Assembly (NCBI GenBank): GCA_024639025.1 | Contig: JAHEJF010000114.1 | Span: 1 to 6,316 of the forward strand | DNA: 6,316 bases | Direction: 5' to 3' | DNA from: Ahrensia sp. | GTDB taxonomy: Bacteria; Pseudomonadota; Alphaproteobacteria; Rhizobiales; Rhizobiaceae | Shown: positions 5,726 through 6,316 of the stretch, in pieces | How positions within the stretch are numbered: the first letter of the stretch is position 1 | How the letters are laid out: each line of letters begins with the position of its first letter | Translations under genes and position numbers: made by a program | The notes under the pieces: model-generated | Seen by the model: only the letters and a program-made list of their open reading frames with translations | The model's database searches: none | What the model was told of the DNA's origin: nothing

Positions 5726-6316
5726 CTAGCCGGGCCCAAATGATGAGAAGGGAACAAACTTAACCAGATCACCTGATTTGATCTGTCCGACGTCTTCTGG
5801 AATTTCAATTAGTCCAGTGGCTTTTCGCAGTCCAGAAATCAGTCCGGAGCCATCCCGATCAAACTTGATTGCGCTGGTTGCACCTGTCTGATCTGTTTCC
5901 AACCACCCGCGCAGGAACTCGCGCCGGTCCCTCTTCTTCTTTGTGATTTCAAATCCAGCTGGCACCGTCACGCCTTGAGGCGGCTCCTGCTTGGCGCCTG
6001 TCAGGCCGTAGATAACCGGAAGGACGTATTGCAAGGTGCAAACGAAAGAAGCTACAGGATTGCCGGGCAAGCCAACGACAACGCAATTTCCGATCTGACC
6101 ATACATCATGGGGCGTCCCGGCTTGATGGCGATTTGCCAGAGATGGCGCTTGCCCAGATTATCCAATGCATTGAGCATGTGGTCTTCATCTCCTCGAGAC
6201 GCACCGCCGGAGGTCAGAATGAGATCGAAGTCCTTGGAAGCAGCATCGAGCTTTTCGGTCAGTATCCGCTCCGTGTCAGGCAAAATGCCGAGATCGACGA
6301 GTTCCAACATGGTGTG
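5726..6316 (-). CDS. moeA: Molybdopterin molybdenumtransferase MoeA, C-terminal part
   Basis: Cytoplasmic enzyme of molybdenum cofactor synthesis that inserts molybdate into adenylylated molybdopterin. Only about the last 196 residues are visible, roughly half of a typical 400-aa MoeA. The frame is open through the window edge, and the first visible Met (6310) is internal, not a start. Counting from that Met, the molybdopterin-binding domain shows TSGGASRGDED (33-43), KPGRPMMYGQ (63-72) and GLPGNPVASFVC (80-91). The C-terminal domain IV follows (about 112-188), with REFLRGWL and the SGLISGLRKATGLIEIPED stretch. All expected motifs for this half are intact. In many rhizobia moeA is followed by lexA; here a b561 cytochrome follows three bases later, so this may be a differently placed or second copy. 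The identity is firm. Confidence 0.95.
   Translation of the reverse strand, partial: HTMLELVDLGILPDTERILTEKLDAASKDFDLILTSGGASRGDEDHMLNALDNLGKRHLWQIAIKPGRPMMYGQIGNCVVVGLPGNPVASFVCTLQYVLPVIYGLTGAKQEPPQGVTVPAGFEITKKKRDRREFLRGWLETDQTGATSAIKFDRDGSGLISGLRKATGLIEIPEDVGQIKSGDLVKFVPFSSFGPG

Noticed and set aside
1..6316. Mobile element, phage, defence or CRISPR content
   Set aside because: No transposase, integrase, terminal repeats, repeat-spacer array or defence-family protein is visible; all genes fit ordinary metabolic families.

Overview
The window has about 50% G+C by eye and is gene-dense, with no gap above 120 bases. It looks like a chromosomal segment of an alphaproteobacterium. A Hyphomicrobiales or Rhodobacterales relative is my guess, from the style of the glutathione transferase, AsnC/Lrp regulator, polar amino acid transporter and MoeA proteins; no rRNA or other taxonomic marker is present. 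I see no transposase, integrase, tRNA, CRISPR array or phage gene, and no obvious composition break.

Layout: three genes run rightward, then six run leftward, so transcription converges near 1800-1840. The rightward block starts with a glutathione S-transferase family protein (22-651). It overlaps by 4 bases (ATGA) a uracil-DNA-glycosylase superfamily protein with a probable 4Fe-4S cysteine set (648-1253). After a 74-base gap comes an AsnC/Lrp-family regulator (1328-1798).

The leftward block, read in its direction of transcription from the right edge, starts with the 3' part of moeA (5726-6316, cut by the window edge). Three bases later comes a cytochrome b561-type membrane haem protein (5171-5722). 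A 120-base leader with symmetric elements precedes a polar amino acid uptake operon: a HisJ/LAO-like periplasmic binding protein (4268-5050), a terminator-like hairpin (4226-4250), a HisQ-like permease (3491-4198, start revised to TTG) and a HisM-like permease (2658-3491) coupled through TGATG. The last leftward gene encodes a four-helix membrane protein resembling DUF4239 (1841-2584).

How the genes work together: the binding protein captures a cationic or polar amino acid in the periplasm and delivers it to the heteromeric two-permease channel. The ATPase that must power it is not in the window. MoeA inserts molybdenum into molybdopterin, and the b561 protein behind it could carry electrons in the membrane, possibly for a molybdoenzyme, but that link rests on position alone. 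The AsnC/Lrp protein may control its own gene and perhaps amino acid transport; a shared 10-base motif in the two leaders is the only hint.

I found no clearly new multi-gene system. The points most worth a second look are the atypical Fe-S glycosylase-like protein, the ATPase-less transporter operon with its internal hairpin and revised start, and the moeA-b561 pairing.
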